A stretch of 55,114 nucleotides of DNA from Hydrogenophaga sp. Root209 (lineage in GTDB: Bacteria; Pseudomonadota; Gammaproteobacteria; Burkholderiales; Burkholderiaceae_C). The translations under genes were made by a program, and so were the position numbers. Positions 10,328 through 19,715 of this stretch are shown piece by piece (positions within the stretch are counted from its first letter, which is position 1; the number at the start of each line of letters is the position of its first letter). The notes beneath the pieces are model-generated. The model searched no databases. It was not told where the DNA came from and saw nothing but the letters and a program-made list of their open reading frames with translations. The stretch is taken from assembly GCF_001428625.1 (NCBI RefSeq), contig NZ_LMIE01000001.1:501086-556199 (forward strand), in the 5' to 3' direction.

Positions 10328-11860
10328 TCAGGTCTTGAACAACCAGCGACCGTGCTCGTCGCGGTGAATGCGGCCGGCGCCGTCCTGCGACTCGAGCCAG
10401 CGCACCAGCTCGCGGCCGTCACGGCTGCCGACCGCGCGCATCAGCTCGGCGAAAGTCTTGGGGCCGGCGGCCAGGGCGGCCTCGGGGCTTGCCACCTCGG
10501 CGCCGGCCTGGGCCGGCACCGGAGGTGTGGGCACCTGGTGCTCCATGCTGCGTTGCTGGCCCGGGGCCAGCAACGGCAGGGTCAGGTCGAAGCCCAGCTT
10601 GCTGCCGGTGCGCGCCCCTTCGAGCGAAGGGTCCAGCGGCATGGCGCGCATGCCGGCCATGGTGACCAGGTCGCGGTTGGCCTGGAACCGCGTCGCCAGG
10701 GCCCACTCCATCTGGCTGTCCGAGAAGATGTCGATGTCCGGGTCGACCACGAAGACGTGCTTGATGTTGGCCTGGCACGAGAACGCCGCGGCAATCGCGT
10801 TGCGGGCCTCGCCCGGCACGCGCTGCTGCATGGAGACACGCAGGTTGAACATGCCGCCGGTTGCAGCGCTTGCATAGACCGCCTTGAGTTCGCGCACCGC
10901 CAGCTGGATGGATTGCCACGCAGCCACTTCGGTGCGCAGCGCGCACAGCTGGGCGGTGTCGGTGCGGTCCATCTGGTTGCCGCCGATCGTCAGCGTCTGG
11001 AACAAAGCGTCGCGGCGGTGCGTGATCGCGGTGAGGTGGAATATCGGATTGCGCTTGACGCCGCCGTAGTAGCCCAGGAACTCTCCATACGGACCTTCCG
11101 GCTCGACATGGCCGCGTTCGTCCAGGTAACCTTCCAGCACATATTCGGCGTCGGCGGGAACCATCAGGTCGTTCGTGATGCATTTCACGAGACCAAGCGG
11201 CGCGCCGCGCAATGCCGACAGCAGCGGCATCTCGTCGACCGGCAGGCGCATGGTGGCGGCCACGTAGTCGATCGGGTGGGCGCCGACCACGAAAGAGACC
11301 GGCATCGGTTCCTTGCGCTGCACGTGCCCCAGGTAGAGCGCACGCATGTCGGACGGCGCGACCAGGTCGACGCCCGCGGTGCGGCGGCCGCGCAACATCA
11401 GGCGGCGCACGCCGATGTTGGCCCATCCGTTGGACGGATCGCGCGTGAAGTCGATCGACGCCGAGATGTAGGGCGCGCCGTCGAGCTCGTGCTGAAGGTG
11501 CACCGGCAGCTGCGTGAAGTCGACGTCCTCGCCCTGCAGAACCACCTGCTGTACGGGGGCCTGGCCGCGCTCCACGGTCACCACCGGTTGCGGCGTGCCA
11601 AGCCGCTTGAGCACTTCCGGTACCAGCCGGTCCGGGGTGGTGCCGAAGGCTCGGGCCAGGCGCTCGCGGCTGCCCATCACGTTGCCCACGAGCTCGGGGC
11701 CTGCGCCGCCGGGATGCGAAAAGAAATGCGCCTGAGCCGCGCCATCGAGCAGGGCCGCGATGTCGCACAGCTGCGTTGAGCCGTCGTGGCGTTGCACTTG
11801 TTGGTCGCCCAGCGACTGGATGAAGTTGCGCAGGCGGAAGCGTTCGAGATCGACTGTCAT
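10328..11860 (-). CDS. UbiD-family prenyl-FMN-dependent decarboxylase
   Basis: A 510-residue UbiD-type enzyme. Members use prenylated FMN to (de)carboxylate aromatic, heteroaromatic or acrylic acids. The family landmark EGPYGEFLGYYGG lies near residue 252, with other typical segments such as ITHRRDALFQTLTIG and VFVVDPDIDIF. The C-terminal Ala/Pro-rich tail (about 430-475) is longer than in E. coli UbiD. The cofactor is likely supplied by the UbiX homologue at the head of the same operon. The ATG overlaps the stop of the second Bug gene (11857-11860). Confidence 0.93.
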   Translation of the reverse strand: MTVDLERFRLRNFIQSLGDQQVQRHDGSTQLCDIAALLDGAAQAHFFSHPGGAGPELVGNVMGSRERLARAFGTTPDRLVPEVLKRLGTPQPVVTVERGQAPVQQVVLQGEDVDFTQLPVHLQHELDGAPYISASIDFTRDPSNGWANIGVRRLMLRGRRTAGVDLVAPSDMRALYLGHVQRKEPMPVSFVVGAHPIDYVAATMRLPVDEMPLLSALRGAPLGLVKCITNDLMVPADAEYVLEGYLDERGHVEPEGPYGEFLGYYGGVKRNPIFHLTAITHRRDALFQTLTIGGNQMDRTDTAQLCALRTEVAAWQSIQLAVRELKAVYASAATGGMFNLRVSMQQRVPGEARNAIAAAFSCQANIKHVFVVDPDIDIFSDSQMEWALATRFQANRDLVTMAGMRAMPLDPSLEGARTGSKLGFDLTLPLLAPGQQRSMEHQVPTPPVPAQAGAEVASPEAALAAGPKTFAELMRAVGSRDGRELVRWLESQDGAGRIHRDEHGRWLFKT

Positions 11861-12870
11861 TCGGGTGTGATTCCTGCGATTTTGACCAGCTTGCCCCAGC
11901 GTTCGGTGTCGGTGGCGACACGGCGGGCGAGCTCGTCGGGGTTGGAAGATTCGGGTTCGCAGCCGATGCTGCGCAAGGATTCGATGAGCGCGGGGTCGCG
12001 CATCGCGCGCTGCACCAGCGTGGCCAGTTTCGCGTTGTGCTCAGGCGGCACGCCGGCCGGTTGAAACACGGCGAACCAGCCCGTGAGGTCGTAGTTGGGC
12101 ACGCCCGACTCCATCATCGTGGGGACTTGCGGCAGCGCGGTCATGCGGCGCGAACCGGTCACGGCCAGGGCCCTCAGCCTGCCCGCGCGCACCAACGGAA
12201 TGGCCAGCGTGGCGTCGGCAAACACCAGCTGAACCCGGCCGCCGAGCAGGTCGTTCATGGCAGGCGGCACGCTCTTGTAGGGAACGGCGAGCATCTCGGT
12301 GCCGGTCTGCGTCGTGAACATCGCGCCGGCCACCAGACCGGTGGCGTTGCCCGTGCCGTAGGCCCAGCGCCCGGGCTCGCGCTTGATCGCGGCCACCAGT
12401 TGCTGCACCGTGGTTGCTTCGACGGCCTTGGGGTCGCACACCAGCACGAAGCCCAGCGTCAGGATGCTGCTGACGGGTGTGAAGTCCTTGACGGGATCGA
12501 AGGGCAGCTTCTTGAACAGGTGAATGTTCGCCGCGTGCGTGGAGTTCGGCGTGAACAGCAAGGTGTTCGGGTTGCCCTTTGCCGCGGCGACCGCCTGGGC
12601 CGCCAGGTTGCCCAGGGCCCCGGCGCGGTTGTCCACGATGACCGGCTGGCCGGAGACAACTTCGAGTTGCCGCGCAAACTGCCGCGCCGCATTGTCGATT
12701 CCGCTGCCTGCGCCGTAGCCAACGAACATGTGCAGCGGCTTGTCCGGCCAATCGCCGGCACGCGCTGCCTGCGCACGGGCACTGATCGGGGGCAGCATGC
12801 CCACGCTGGCGGCGGCAGCCAGCCCCAGCAGATGGCGGCGGGGAAATCCCGCGCGGTTGAAGTCGTTCAT
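11857..12870 (-). CDS. Bug-family periplasmic substrate-binding protein (second copy)
   Basis: A 337-residue Bug protein with an N-terminal twin-arginine-like leader (FPRRHLLGLAAAASVGM) and the mature start WPDKPLHMFVGYGAGSGIDN. It is clearly divergent from the Bug protein at 9268, so the operon has two binding proteins, perhaps for different substrates or isomers. It is coupled to ubiD through an ATGA overlap and follows the hydratase gene by 51 bp. Confidence 0.9.
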   Translation of the reverse strand: MNDFNRAGFPRRHLLGLAAAASVGMLPPISARAQAARAGDWPDKPLHMFVGYGAGSGIDNAARQFARQLEVVSGQPVIVDNRAGALGNLAAQAVAAAKGNPNTLLFTPNSTHAANIHLFKKLPFDPVKDFTPVSSILTLGFVLVCDPKAVEATTVQQLVAAIKREPGRWAYGTGNATGLVAGAMFTTQTGTEMLAVPYKSVPPAMNDLLGGRVQLVFADATLAIPLVRAGRLRALAVTGSRRMTALPQVPTMMESGVPNYDLTGWFAVFQPAGVPPEHNAKLATLVQRAMRDPALIESLRSIGCEPESSNPDELARRVATDTERWGKLVKIAGITPE

Positions 12871-12921
12871 GGGTGCGTCCTGTGGTGTGGTGGTTTGGGT
12901 CGAAGCCGCGTGCGGTGGCGC

Positions 12922-13668
12922 TCAGTAACGGGCCGACAGCGCGGTGCCGGCCAGGTGACCCGCGAACGCGCTGGCTGCTTGCGGGCTCATCGTCGGGGCA
13001 TGCGTGAGGTACTGCTTGCACGCCCGCAGCGCGACGGCCGAGCAGCCTGCGAGCGTCGCAATGAGTTCGTCGGCCTGCGTCTCCAGCTGCGCGGCCGGTA
13101 CCGTCCAGCTCACCAGGCCGCACGCCTGTGCTTCGCGGCCGGTCCACTCTCGACGGCTGAAGACGAGGTAGCCCAAGGCCTTGAGGGGGACGCGGTCGCA
13201 CAGTGCGGCCATCACCAGCGTCGGCGGGATGTCGCGCTCCATCTCTGGAATCTGGAAACGGCTGTCATCGGCGGCCAGCGTGATGTCGCACACCGCCGCG
13301 AGCGCGGTGCCGACGCCGGTCGCGCGGCCCTGCACGATGGCCAGCGTGGGCACCGGTGCGGCCTTGATGGCGTCGTAGAGATCGAGGGCGGGCTGGGCCA
13401 CGAGCTGCCGCAGCCGTTCCGCCGACGGCGGCGGCGCGCCCTTGGCCGGCGTGGGCGAGATGCGCCCGGCGCAGAAGTCGGCGCCGGCGCCGCGCAGGCA
13501 GACGACGCGCACCTCGGGGTCCAGGCCCGCCAGCGCGCCGATCACGGCCGTGCCCATCGCGGCGCTCATCAGGTTGCCGTTGTCCGGCGTGTTGAGCGTG
13601 ATGTGCAGGACCGGCCCGTCGCGCCGCACGATCACCACGTCTTGCGTGGCGTTGGGTTGGTCATTCAT
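12922..13668 (-). CDS. Enoyl-CoA hydratase/isomerase family protein
   Basis: A 248-residue crotonase-fold protein. The oxyanion-hole segments are LRGAGADFCAGR (about 62-73) and QGRATGVGTALAAVCD (about 114-129). It probably hydrates or isomerises an acyl-CoA intermediate, although no acyl-CoA ligase is encoded in this operon. The start overlaps the end of the molybdenum subunit gene by 8 bp. The reaction cannot be specified from sequence. Confidence 0.88.
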   Translation of the reverse strand: MNDQPNATQDVVIVRRDGPVLHITLNTPDNGNLMSAAMGTAVIGALAGLDPEVRVVCLRGAGADFCAGRISPTPAKGAPPPSAERLRQLVAQPALDLYDAIKAAPVPTLAIVQGRATGVGTALAAVCDITLAADDSRFQIPEMERDIPPTLVMAALCDRVPLKALGYLVFSRREWTGREAQACGLVSWTVPAAQLETQADELIATLAGCSAVALRACKQYLTHAPTMSPQAASAFAGHLAGTALSARY

Positions 13669-16015
13669 GGATGGCGGGCTCCGGGCGTTGAATCAGCTTC
13701 CACAGTGCGAGTGCCGTGGCGGGCATGGGAATCTCTTCTCGCGTGTGCGCCGACAGCGCATCGGCCAGGGCGTTGAAAGTCGTGGCGGTGGCGGGCGTGA
13801 TGCCGCATTCGCCGCCACCCTTGACGCCCAGCGGGTTGCCGTGCGTCGGGTCGTTGGTGAGCTCCACCGTGAGCGGCGGCAGCAGGCCGGCGCGCGGCAG
13901 GCGGTAGTCCATGTAAGAACCGGCCAGGACTTGTCCGCTGCCGTCGATGGCGTAGTGCTCGCCCAGCGCCTGACCCAGCCCCTGCGCCAGGCCGCCGTGG
14001 ATCTGCCCTTCGATGATCAGCGGATTGATCGCGCGCCCCACGTCGTCCACCGCCGCGTAACGAAGCAACTCGACGTCACCGGTGTCGGCATCGACCTCCA
14101 GTTCGCACACGGCGGCGCCGGTGGGGTACGCCGGCATGCGGCCGAAGAACTCGGCCTGCGCTGCGAGCTTCTTTTGCGAGTGGTCGTCCGGCAGGCCATG
14201 CCTTGCCACGTGGGCAGCGATCTCGCTCCAGCCCACGACGCGGTCGCGCCACCACTTGCGGTGGAGGATGAACCCGCTCGCGTGCCGCTCCAGTCGATCT
14301 GGATTCACCTTCAGCAACTGCGCAGCCGCGGCGCGGGCGCGCTCCAGCAGTTGCGCGGAGGCCTGCACCAGCAGCGTGCCGCCCAGGCGCATCGAGCGAT
14401 CGGAGTGCGTGCCACCGCCGGCCTTCACGAAGTCGGTGTCACCGGTGCGTAGACGCATGCGCTCGGGCGGCAGCCCCAGGTGCTCGGTCAGCACTTGAAG
14501 GAAGGTGGTCTCGTGGCCCTGTCCGGTCGATTGCGTTCCCGCCACGATGTCGAGCTGTCCATCGAGCCTCATCTCCAGTTCGATGCGCTCGCGCGGTGCG
14601 CCGACCGGCGACTCGATGTAGTTGGCCAGGCCGATGCCGCGCAGCTTGCCGCGTGTGGCCGATTCGGCCCGGCGCGCCGCGAAGCCATTCCAGTCAGACA
14701 GTTGCAGCACGCGCTCCATGTTGGCGACGAAATCGCCCGCGTCGTAGGGCAGGCCCATCGGGCTCAGGCGTGGCAAGGTATCGCGCTGGATCAGGTTGCG
14801 CCGCCGGATCTCGATGCGGTCGATGCCGAGTTCATGCGCAGCGATGTCGAGCACGCGCTCGATGGCGTGGATCGTTTCCGGGCGCCCGGCGCCACGGTAG
14901 GGACCGGTGGGCACGGTGTTGCTCATGGCCGCCGAAATCTTCAACGCCACCACAGGCACGTCGTACACGCTGGTGGTCACGCGCGACGCGTTCGCCATGG
15001 GAACGTAGGAAACGGCGTGCGCGCCGACGTTGCCGATCAGGTGGTTGTCCAGCGCGAGGATGCGGCCGTCCGCGTCGAAGGCCATCGCCGCACGAATGAG
15101 CAGGTCGCGGCCCTGGTAGTCGCTGACGAAGGCTTCGCTGCGGTCGCTGGTCCACTTGACCGCACGGCCGACGCGACGCGCCGCCCACAGCACGGCAACC
15201 GGTTCCATGTTGAGGGAGCTGCGCGGGCCGAAGCCACCGCCCACATCGGGCGACACCACACGGATGTGCTCGGCCGGCACGCCCAGCGCGTCGGCCAGGC
15301 CCAGCTGCTGGCGTGTCACGCCCTGGCTGCCGGAGATCAGCAGCCAGCGGTCCTTCGCCGCGTCGTGGTGGCCGATGGCGGAGCGTGGCTCCATCTGGCA
15401 GTTGACGATGCGGCTGCCGCGGAACTCGCGCCGCACCACGCAGGCAGCCTGGGCGAAGGCCGCGTCGGTGGCCACGCGATCGCCCAGCTCGGTTTGGAAG
15501 CACAGGTTGTGCGGCAGGTCGTCGTAGAGCTGGGGTGCACCCTGCGCGAGGGCATCGTCGCCGCGCACGACGGCCGGCAGCACCTCGTAATCCACGCTCA
15601 CGGCTTCGGCCGCATCGCGCGCCTGGAGCGCGGTTTCGGCCACCACCATCACCACCGCTTCGCCGACGTGGCGCACCTTGTCGGTGGGCAGCGGCACTTG
15701 GCGGCGCTCGTATATGCGGCCGGTGGTTGATGTGGTGAAGGCCTTGGCCTTGGCATCCACCGCGTCGATCGGGTTGGGCACATGGTCGATGCCGCGCAGG
15801 CCGTCGGCAACGTAGTCGTGGCCGGTGAGCACCGCGATCACGCCGGGCATGCCGTGCGCGGCGCTCGAGTCCACCGCGAGGATGCGGGCATGCGCATGGG
15901 GCGAGCGCAGGAACGCCGCCCAGGCCTGGCCGGGCAGGTCCATGTCGTCGGTGTACTGGCCGCGGCCGGTGATCAGGCGCTGGTCTTCGTGGCGCGGCAG
16001 TGGCTGACCGATCAT
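13661..16015 (-). CDS. Molybdenum-cofactor subunit, xanthine dehydrogenase family
   Basis: The large catalytic subunit (784 residues) of a three-part molybdenum hydroxylase that inserts a water-derived hydroxyl into an aromatic or heteroaromatic C-H. Landmarks are [20 protein letters not shown] at the N-terminus, [13 protein letters not shown], the active-site loop [10 protein letters not shown] and the C-terminal [13 protein letters not shown] with the catalytic Glu. The loop lacks the CO dehydrogenase signature (AYRCSFR), so it is not a CODH. The start chosen is ATG 16015, which overlaps the small-subunit stop; the frame is open to 16327, but that part is another gene's shadow. Confidence 0.92.
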   Translation of the reverse strand: MIGQPLPRHEDQRLITGRGQYTDDMDLPGQAWAAFLRSPHAHARILAVDSSAAHGMPGVIAVLTGHDYVADGLRGIDHVPNPIDAVDAKAKAFTTSTTGRIYERRQVPLPTDKVRHVGEAVVMVVAETALQARDAAEAVSVDYEVLPAVVRGDDALAQGAPQLYDDLPHNLCFQTELGDRVATDAAFAQAACVVRREFRGSRIVNCQMEPRSAIGHHDAAKDRWLLISGSQGVTRQQLGLADALGVPAEHIRVVSPDVGGGFGPRSSLNMEPVAVLWAARRVGRAVKWTSDRSEAFVSDYQGRDLLIRAAMAFDADGRILALDNHLIGNVGAHAVSYVPMANASRVTTSVYDVPVVALKISAAMSNTVPTGPYRGAGRPETIHAIERVLDIAAHELGIDRIEIRRRNLIQRDTLPRLSPMGLPYDAGDFVANMERVLQLSDWNGFAARRAESATRGKLRGIGLANYIESPVGAPRERIELEMRLDGQLDIVAGTQSTGQGHETTFLQVLTEHLGLPPERMRLRTGDTDFVKAGGGTHSDRSMRLGGTLLVQASAQLLERARAAAAQLLKVNPDRLERHASGFILHRKWWRDRVVGWSEIAAHVARHGLPDDHSQKKLAAQAEFFGRMPAYPTGAAVCELEVDADTGDVELLRYAAVDDVGRAINPLIIEGQIHGGLAQGLGQALGEHYAIDGSGQVLAGSYMDYRLPRAGLLPPLTVELTNDPTHGNPLGVKGGGECGITPATATTFNALADALSAHTREEIPMPATALALWKLIQRPEPAIHE

Positions 16016-17004
16016 GATGCAACGCCCTCCCCGGTCGGGCGGCCCATTTGCCGGGCGGCATGCTTCACGGCGTCGATGATGTGGACGTAGCCGGTGCAGC
16101 GGCACAGGTTGCCCTCCAGCGCGTGCTCGATGGCCGCATCGTCGACCGCGCAGCCGCTGCGCAGCAGGCCGTCGGCGGCCATGATCATCCCCGGCGTGCA
16201 AAAACCGCACTGCAGCGCGTGGCAGTGGTTGAACGCCTGCTGCAGCGGGTGCAGACCGTCGGGCGGCGCCAGCCCCTCGATCGTGACGACCTGGCCGCCG
16301 CTGGCCTGCGCCGCCAGCACGGTGCACGATTTCACGGCCAACCCGTCAAGGTTGACCGTGCAGGCGCCGCACTGGGTGGTGTCGCAGCCCACATGCGTGC
16401 CTGTCAGGCCGAGGTCCTTGCGCAGGAACTCCACCAGCAGCGTGCGCGCTTCGACCCGCCGCTCGACGGGCCGGCCATTGACCTTGAGTTGCACCAGGGC
16501 GAGCTCTTCGTCGGGTGCGCTGCTCGCTGCCTCGGCGCGCACGGGAGCGAAAGCCACCAGGCCACCACCGCTCAGCAGGGCATTGAAGGCCGAGAAGAAC
16601 TGGTCGGCCATTTTCTTGGCCGCGCCACTCACCAGCCGCGAGCCGATCTGCGCCAGCTTGCCGCCCACCTGCGCTTGGGCGGTGTAGTCCAGCCGGGTGT
16701 CACCACCTTCGTCGCTCAGCCGCACCCGGGCCTCGAGCTGTCCAAAGCCGGCGACGCCGCCCTGCCCCTGACCTCGAAGGCGATAGCCCGCGAGCGGCTC
16801 GATGTCGTGCAAGCTGACGGTGCCGGTGAAGCGCGCCTTGACCGGGCCGACGGCAGCCATGACGACGGCCAGCCACTGGCCCGGCCCCATGGCCTCGAAA
16901 CGCTCGCAGCCCTGGATGCATTGCTGGAGCGCGGCCGGGTCGTTGAGCGCTGCCCAGACGGCGGCGCGCTTGGCCGATATGAGTTGGGTTCCCGTGATTT
17001 CCAT
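16012..17004 (-). CDS. CoxG-like SRPBCC domain fused to 2Fe-2S small subunit
   Basis: A 330-residue two-domain protein. Residues 1 to about 150 (from [17 protein letters not shown]) form a CoxG/SRPBCC domain, which in CO dehydrogenase clusters is a separate gene linked to membrane attachment or assembly. After a linker of about 25 residues comes a standard molybdenum-hydroxylase iron-sulfur subunit with [12 protein letters not shown] (plant-type cluster) and CGFCTPGM plus LCRCTGY (second cluster). ATG 17004 is chosen because homology begins there. It sits between the FAD and Mo subunits with 10-bp and ATGA spacing. Confidence 0.9.
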   Translation of the reverse strand: MEITGTQLISAKRAAVWAALNDPAALQQCIQGCERFEAMGPGQWLAVVMAAVGPVKARFTGTVSLHDIEPLAGYRLRGQGQGGVAGFGQLEARVRLSDEGGDTRLDYTAQAQVGGKLAQIGSRLVSGAAKKMADQFFSAFNALLSGGGLVAFAPVRAEAASSAPDEELALVQLKVNGRPVERRVEARTLLVEFLRKDLGLTGTHVGCDTTQCGACTVNLDGLAVKSCTVLAAQASGGQVVTIEGLAPPDGLHPLQQAFNHCHALQCGFCTPGMIMAADGLLRSGCAVDDAAIEHALEGNLCRCTGYVHIIDAVKHAARQMGRPTGEGVAS

Positions 17005-17014
17005 GGTGTTCGGT

Positions 17015-17833
17015 TCAGGCTTGCGCCGTGGGCGCAGACAGTTGCGCGAGCGCGCGGCGCAGCAGCACGCCCGCCAGGTGCGCGCGGTAATCGGCGGTGG
17101 CCGCGAGGTCGTCGTTGAGGGACTCGGCGGGCAGGACCAGTCCACGCGCCAGTTCGGGCGACCAGCGTTCTTCGCCCGTCAGCCGCAGCTCGGCGTCTCG
17201 CCAGCGCATGACACAGGGCCCGGCGCCAGTGAGCGCGACCCGCACGCCAAGCGGTGTGTCGGCCACGAAAACGCCAACCACGGCATAGCCGGAGGACGGA
17301 TGGCGGTGCTTGAAATAGGTCGCGCGCAGTGGCTGCGGAAACTCGATTGCCACGACGATCTCGTCGGCCTCGAGTGCCGTGGTGAACATGCCGGTGAAGA
17401 AGTCGTCGGCCGCGATGCGGCGTCGGTCCGTGACCACCGTTGCGCCCAGGCACAGAACCGCGCAGGGGTAGTCGGCCGCCGGATCGTTGTTGGCGATCGA
17501 GCCACCAAGGGTGCCGCGCTGGCGCACCTGCTGGTCGCCGATCAGTCCAGCCAGTTCCGCCAGCGCCGGGATCGCCTGACGCACGACACGGGAGGCGGCG
17601 ACCTGCGCATGCGGCATGGCAGCGCCGACGTGCAACACGCCGGCCCTGAAGTCGATGCCTTGCAGCGCCGCGAGGCGCGACAGGTCGACCAGGTGCGAAG
17701 GCCGCGCGAGCCGGTGCTTGAGCGCTGGCACCAGGGTCATGCCACCGGACAAGGGCCGCGCCTGCGGATGCGCCTGCAGCAGGCTCACGGCTTCCTGCAC
17801 GTCGCGCGGTCGTTCATAGCGAAATGGGTACAT
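17015..17833 (-). CDS. FAD-binding subunit of molybdenum hydroxylase
   Basis: A CoxM-type flavin subunit, 272 residues, that passes electrons from the iron-sulfur clusters to an acceptor. The FAD motifs are [15 protein letters not shown] (about 26-40) and [18 protein letters not shown] (about 105-122). ATG 17833 starts at [14 protein letters not shown], the usual N-terminus. It lies 5 bp after the fumarylacetoacetase stop and 10 bp before the fusion subunit, inside one transcription unit. Confidence 0.92.
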   Translation of the reverse strand: MYPFRYERPRDVQEAVSLLQAHPQARPLSGGMTLVPALKHRLARPSHLVDLSRLAALQGIDFRAGVLHVGAAMPHAQVAASRVVRQAIPALAELAGLIGDQQVRQRGTLGGSIANNDPAADYPCAVLCLGATVVTDRRRIAADDFFTGMFTTALEADEIVVAIEFPQPLRATYFKHRHPSSGYAVVGVFVADTPLGVRVALTGAGPCVMRWRDAELRLTGEERWSPELARGLVLPAESLNDDLAATADYRAHLAGVLLRRALAQLSAPTAQA

Positions 17834-17838
17834 CGCGA

Positions 17839-19185
17839 TCAGCCCTGCGGCAAGGGATAGGGCACGGCCGGCAGCACGCGGGCGCTGCACGGTCCGAAGC
17901 CGATCGGCACGCGGCCGTCGACGCTGGCGCGCGCATGGAAGCTCACCTCGTCACCGTCGTGCAGCCAGCGGCGCTCTTCGCCGTTCTGCAACCGCAACGG
18001 CTCGCGCCCGGCACTGGTGATTTCCGTCATGCAGGCGCGCTCATCGGGCCGTTCGCCCGATACGGTGCCGCTTCCCATCAGGTCGCCCGGGCGCAGGTCA
18101 CAGCCGTTCGAGCAGTGGTGCGTCAACATCTGGCCGAAGGTCCAGGAGAGATGGGAAAGGTGCGTGGCGCACAGGCGCTGCGGACCGGCGCCGGCCTCTC
18201 GCATGGCCGACGTCGAGAGCCAGGCTTCCATCGCGATGTCGAGGCCGCCGTGTGTGCGGTCCCGCGCGGCGTTCAGGTAGGCCAGCAGCGGCGGCGAGTC
18301 GGGCCGGCGGGCCGGGGCGCGGGTCGCGAACGGCGCCAGCGCCTGTGCCGTGATGACCCAGGGCGAGATGCTGCTCATGAAGCTCTTGCCGAGGAACGGG
18401 CCGAGCATCTGCTCCCACCACTGCACCGACTTGGCGGACCAGTCGTTGAGCAGCACGTAACCGAAGATGTGGTCGGGCGCTTCGTCCAGCGACACCGGCT
18501 GGCCCAACGCCGTACCCGCACCGACGATGGCCGCCAGCTCCAGTTCGAAGTCCATCGCTTCGACGGCGCCGAAATGCACGCTGTCGTCCGCCGCCTTCCA
18601 CTGGCCGTTGGGACGGCGCACCGGCGTGCCGGCGACGCGGATCGAGGACGCGCGGCCGTGGTAGGCCACGGGCAGCGAATGGAACACCGGCGTCACCGGG
18701 ACGGCGAGGCCTTTGAACTTGCCGTGCCGCTCGGTGTGGGGGTAAGACGTGAGGAAGTCGGTGTAGTCGCCGATCTGGCAGGGCATGTGCATGCGCACCG
18801 CCGCCTGCGGATGCAGGAGACCCGCGCCTTCGCGCAGACCGGTGGATCCGCCCTCGCGCAGCAGGTCCGAGAGTTGCTCGCGCAGGGCCGATGCCGGGCG
18901 GTGTCCCAGCGCCATCATGGCGTTCAAGCCCGCCTGGCCCGGTGCGACGGCACGCACCGCGCGTGCCGCGTCGCCCTGCAGCAGGCTGGCGGCATCCAGC
19001 GCGCGCAGGTCTACCACCTGATCACCGATGGCGACACCGGGGCGCGGCGTCGCGCCGTCCGGTTCCGTCGCCAGCGTGAACATGCCGAACGGCAGGTTCT
19101 GGATGGGGAAGTCGCAGCCGGCTTCGTTGGCCGAGGCCACCCAGCTTCTGCGCGCGGCATCGTGCGTGGCGTTGATACCGATCAT
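17839..19185 (-). CDS. fahA: Fumarylacetoacetase-type hydrolase
   Basis: A 448-residue enzyme of the full-length fumarylacetoacetase group, which hydrolyses a C-C bond in a diketo acid at the end of ring cleavage. The N-terminal SH3-like domain (IQNLPFGMFTL) is followed by the metal-binding catalytic domain, with AYHGRASSIRVAGTPVRRPN, NDWSAKSVQWWEQMLGPF and MGSGTVSGERPDE. ATG 19185 overlaps the upstream VOC gene stop. No homogentisate dioxygenase accompanies it, so it may process an analogous ring-opening product from this operon's own pathway. Confidence 0.92.
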   Translation of the reverse strand: MIGINATHDAARRSWVASANEAGCDFPIQNLPFGMFTLATEPDGATPRPGVAIGDQVVDLRALDAASLLQGDAARAVRAVAPGQAGLNAMMALGHRPASALREQLSDLLREGGSTGLREGAGLLHPQAAVRMHMPCQIGDYTDFLTSYPHTERHGKFKGLAVPVTPVFHSLPVAYHGRASSIRVAGTPVRRPNGQWKAADDSVHFGAVEAMDFELELAAIVGAGTALGQPVSLDEAPDHIFGYVLLNDWSAKSVQWWEQMLGPFLGKSFMSSISPWVITAQALAPFATRAPARRPDSPPLLAYLNAARDRTHGGLDIAMEAWLSTSAMREAGAGPQRLCATHLSHLSWTFGQMLTHHCSNGCDLRPGDLMGSGTVSGERPDERACMTEITSAGREPLRLQNGEERRWLHDGDEVSFHARASVDGRVPIGFGPCSARVLPAVPYPLPQG

Positions 19186-19715
19186 GCCGGCACCTCCGCA
19201 CGCGCGCCGTTCCGGCGGAAGGCGGTCCATGCGTCCAGACCCGCGCGGGCGCTCTCGCGGTGGGCACGCGCCTCGTCTTCGGTCTGCGTCGCCACGGCAA
19301 ATTCAAGCCGCAGACCGTTGGGATCGAAGAAGTAGATCGACTTGCACATCTTGTGGTCCGTGACGCCGAGCACGTTCACGCCGTGGGCGATGAGTTTCTG
19401 GCGCATGGCTTCGAGCTCCTCGAGCGTGTCCATGTGCATGGCGATGTGGTTGACCCAGTCTGGCGTGTTGGGAGAAGGCGCGGTGGCCTGGCCGTCGCCG
19501 AGATCAAAGAAGGCGATGCACGAGCCGTCGGTCATCTCGAAGAAGATGTGGACATAGGGGCAGTACTCGCCCGTGCTGGGCACGTGGTCCAGGCGGATGA
19601 GGTGGACCAGCGGCAGGCCCAGCAGGTCTTCGTAGAAATGGCGGGTTTCTTCGGCATCGCGGCAACGCCAGGCGAAGTGATGCAGGCCGCGGGCGGGGTT
19701 GGCAGCGTTCGTCAT
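19182..19715 (-). CDS. VOC (glyoxalase/extradiol dioxygenase fold) family protein
   Basis: 177 residues with two beta-alpha-beta-beta-beta units. The N-terminal LHHFAWRCRDAEETRHFYED contains a metal-ligand-type His, NHIAMHMDTLEELEA begins the second unit and LRLEFAV carries the terminal Glu expected of a metal site. Members include glyoxalases, isomerases and ring-cleaving dioxygenases. Lying between a ring hydroxylase and a fumarylacetoacetase, it is a candidate ring-opening or isomerising step, but this is inference. ATG 19715 overlaps the monooxygenase stop codon. Confidence 0.88.
   Translation of the reverse strand: MTNAANPARGLHHFAWRCRDAEETRHFYEDLLGLPLVHLIRLDHVPSTGEYCPYVHIFFEMTDGSCIAFFDLGDGQATAPSPNTPDWVNHIAMHMDTLEELEAMRQKLIAHGVNVLGVTDHKMCKSIYFFDPNGLRLEFAVATQTEDEARAHRESARAGLDAWTAFRRNGARAEVPA

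Noticed and set aside
16016-16327. N-terminal extension of the molybdenum subunit reading frame
   Set aside because: The extra 104 residues are Arg/Gly/Pro-rich shadow of the iron-sulfur subunit gene in another frame; homology starts at ATG 16015.
13661-17833. Aerobic carbon monoxide dehydrogenase (CoxMSL with CoxG)
   Set aside because: The large subunit lacks the AYRCSFR active-site loop of true CO dehydrogenase and has [10 protein letters not shown]; neighbours are aromatic-degradation genes.
17839-19185. Fumarylpyruvate hydrolase of a gentisate pathway
   Set aside because: The protein is full-length fumarylacetoacetase size (448 residues) with the N-terminal domain; gentisate-pathway hydrolases are shorter (about 200-300 residues), and no gentisate dioxygenase is present.
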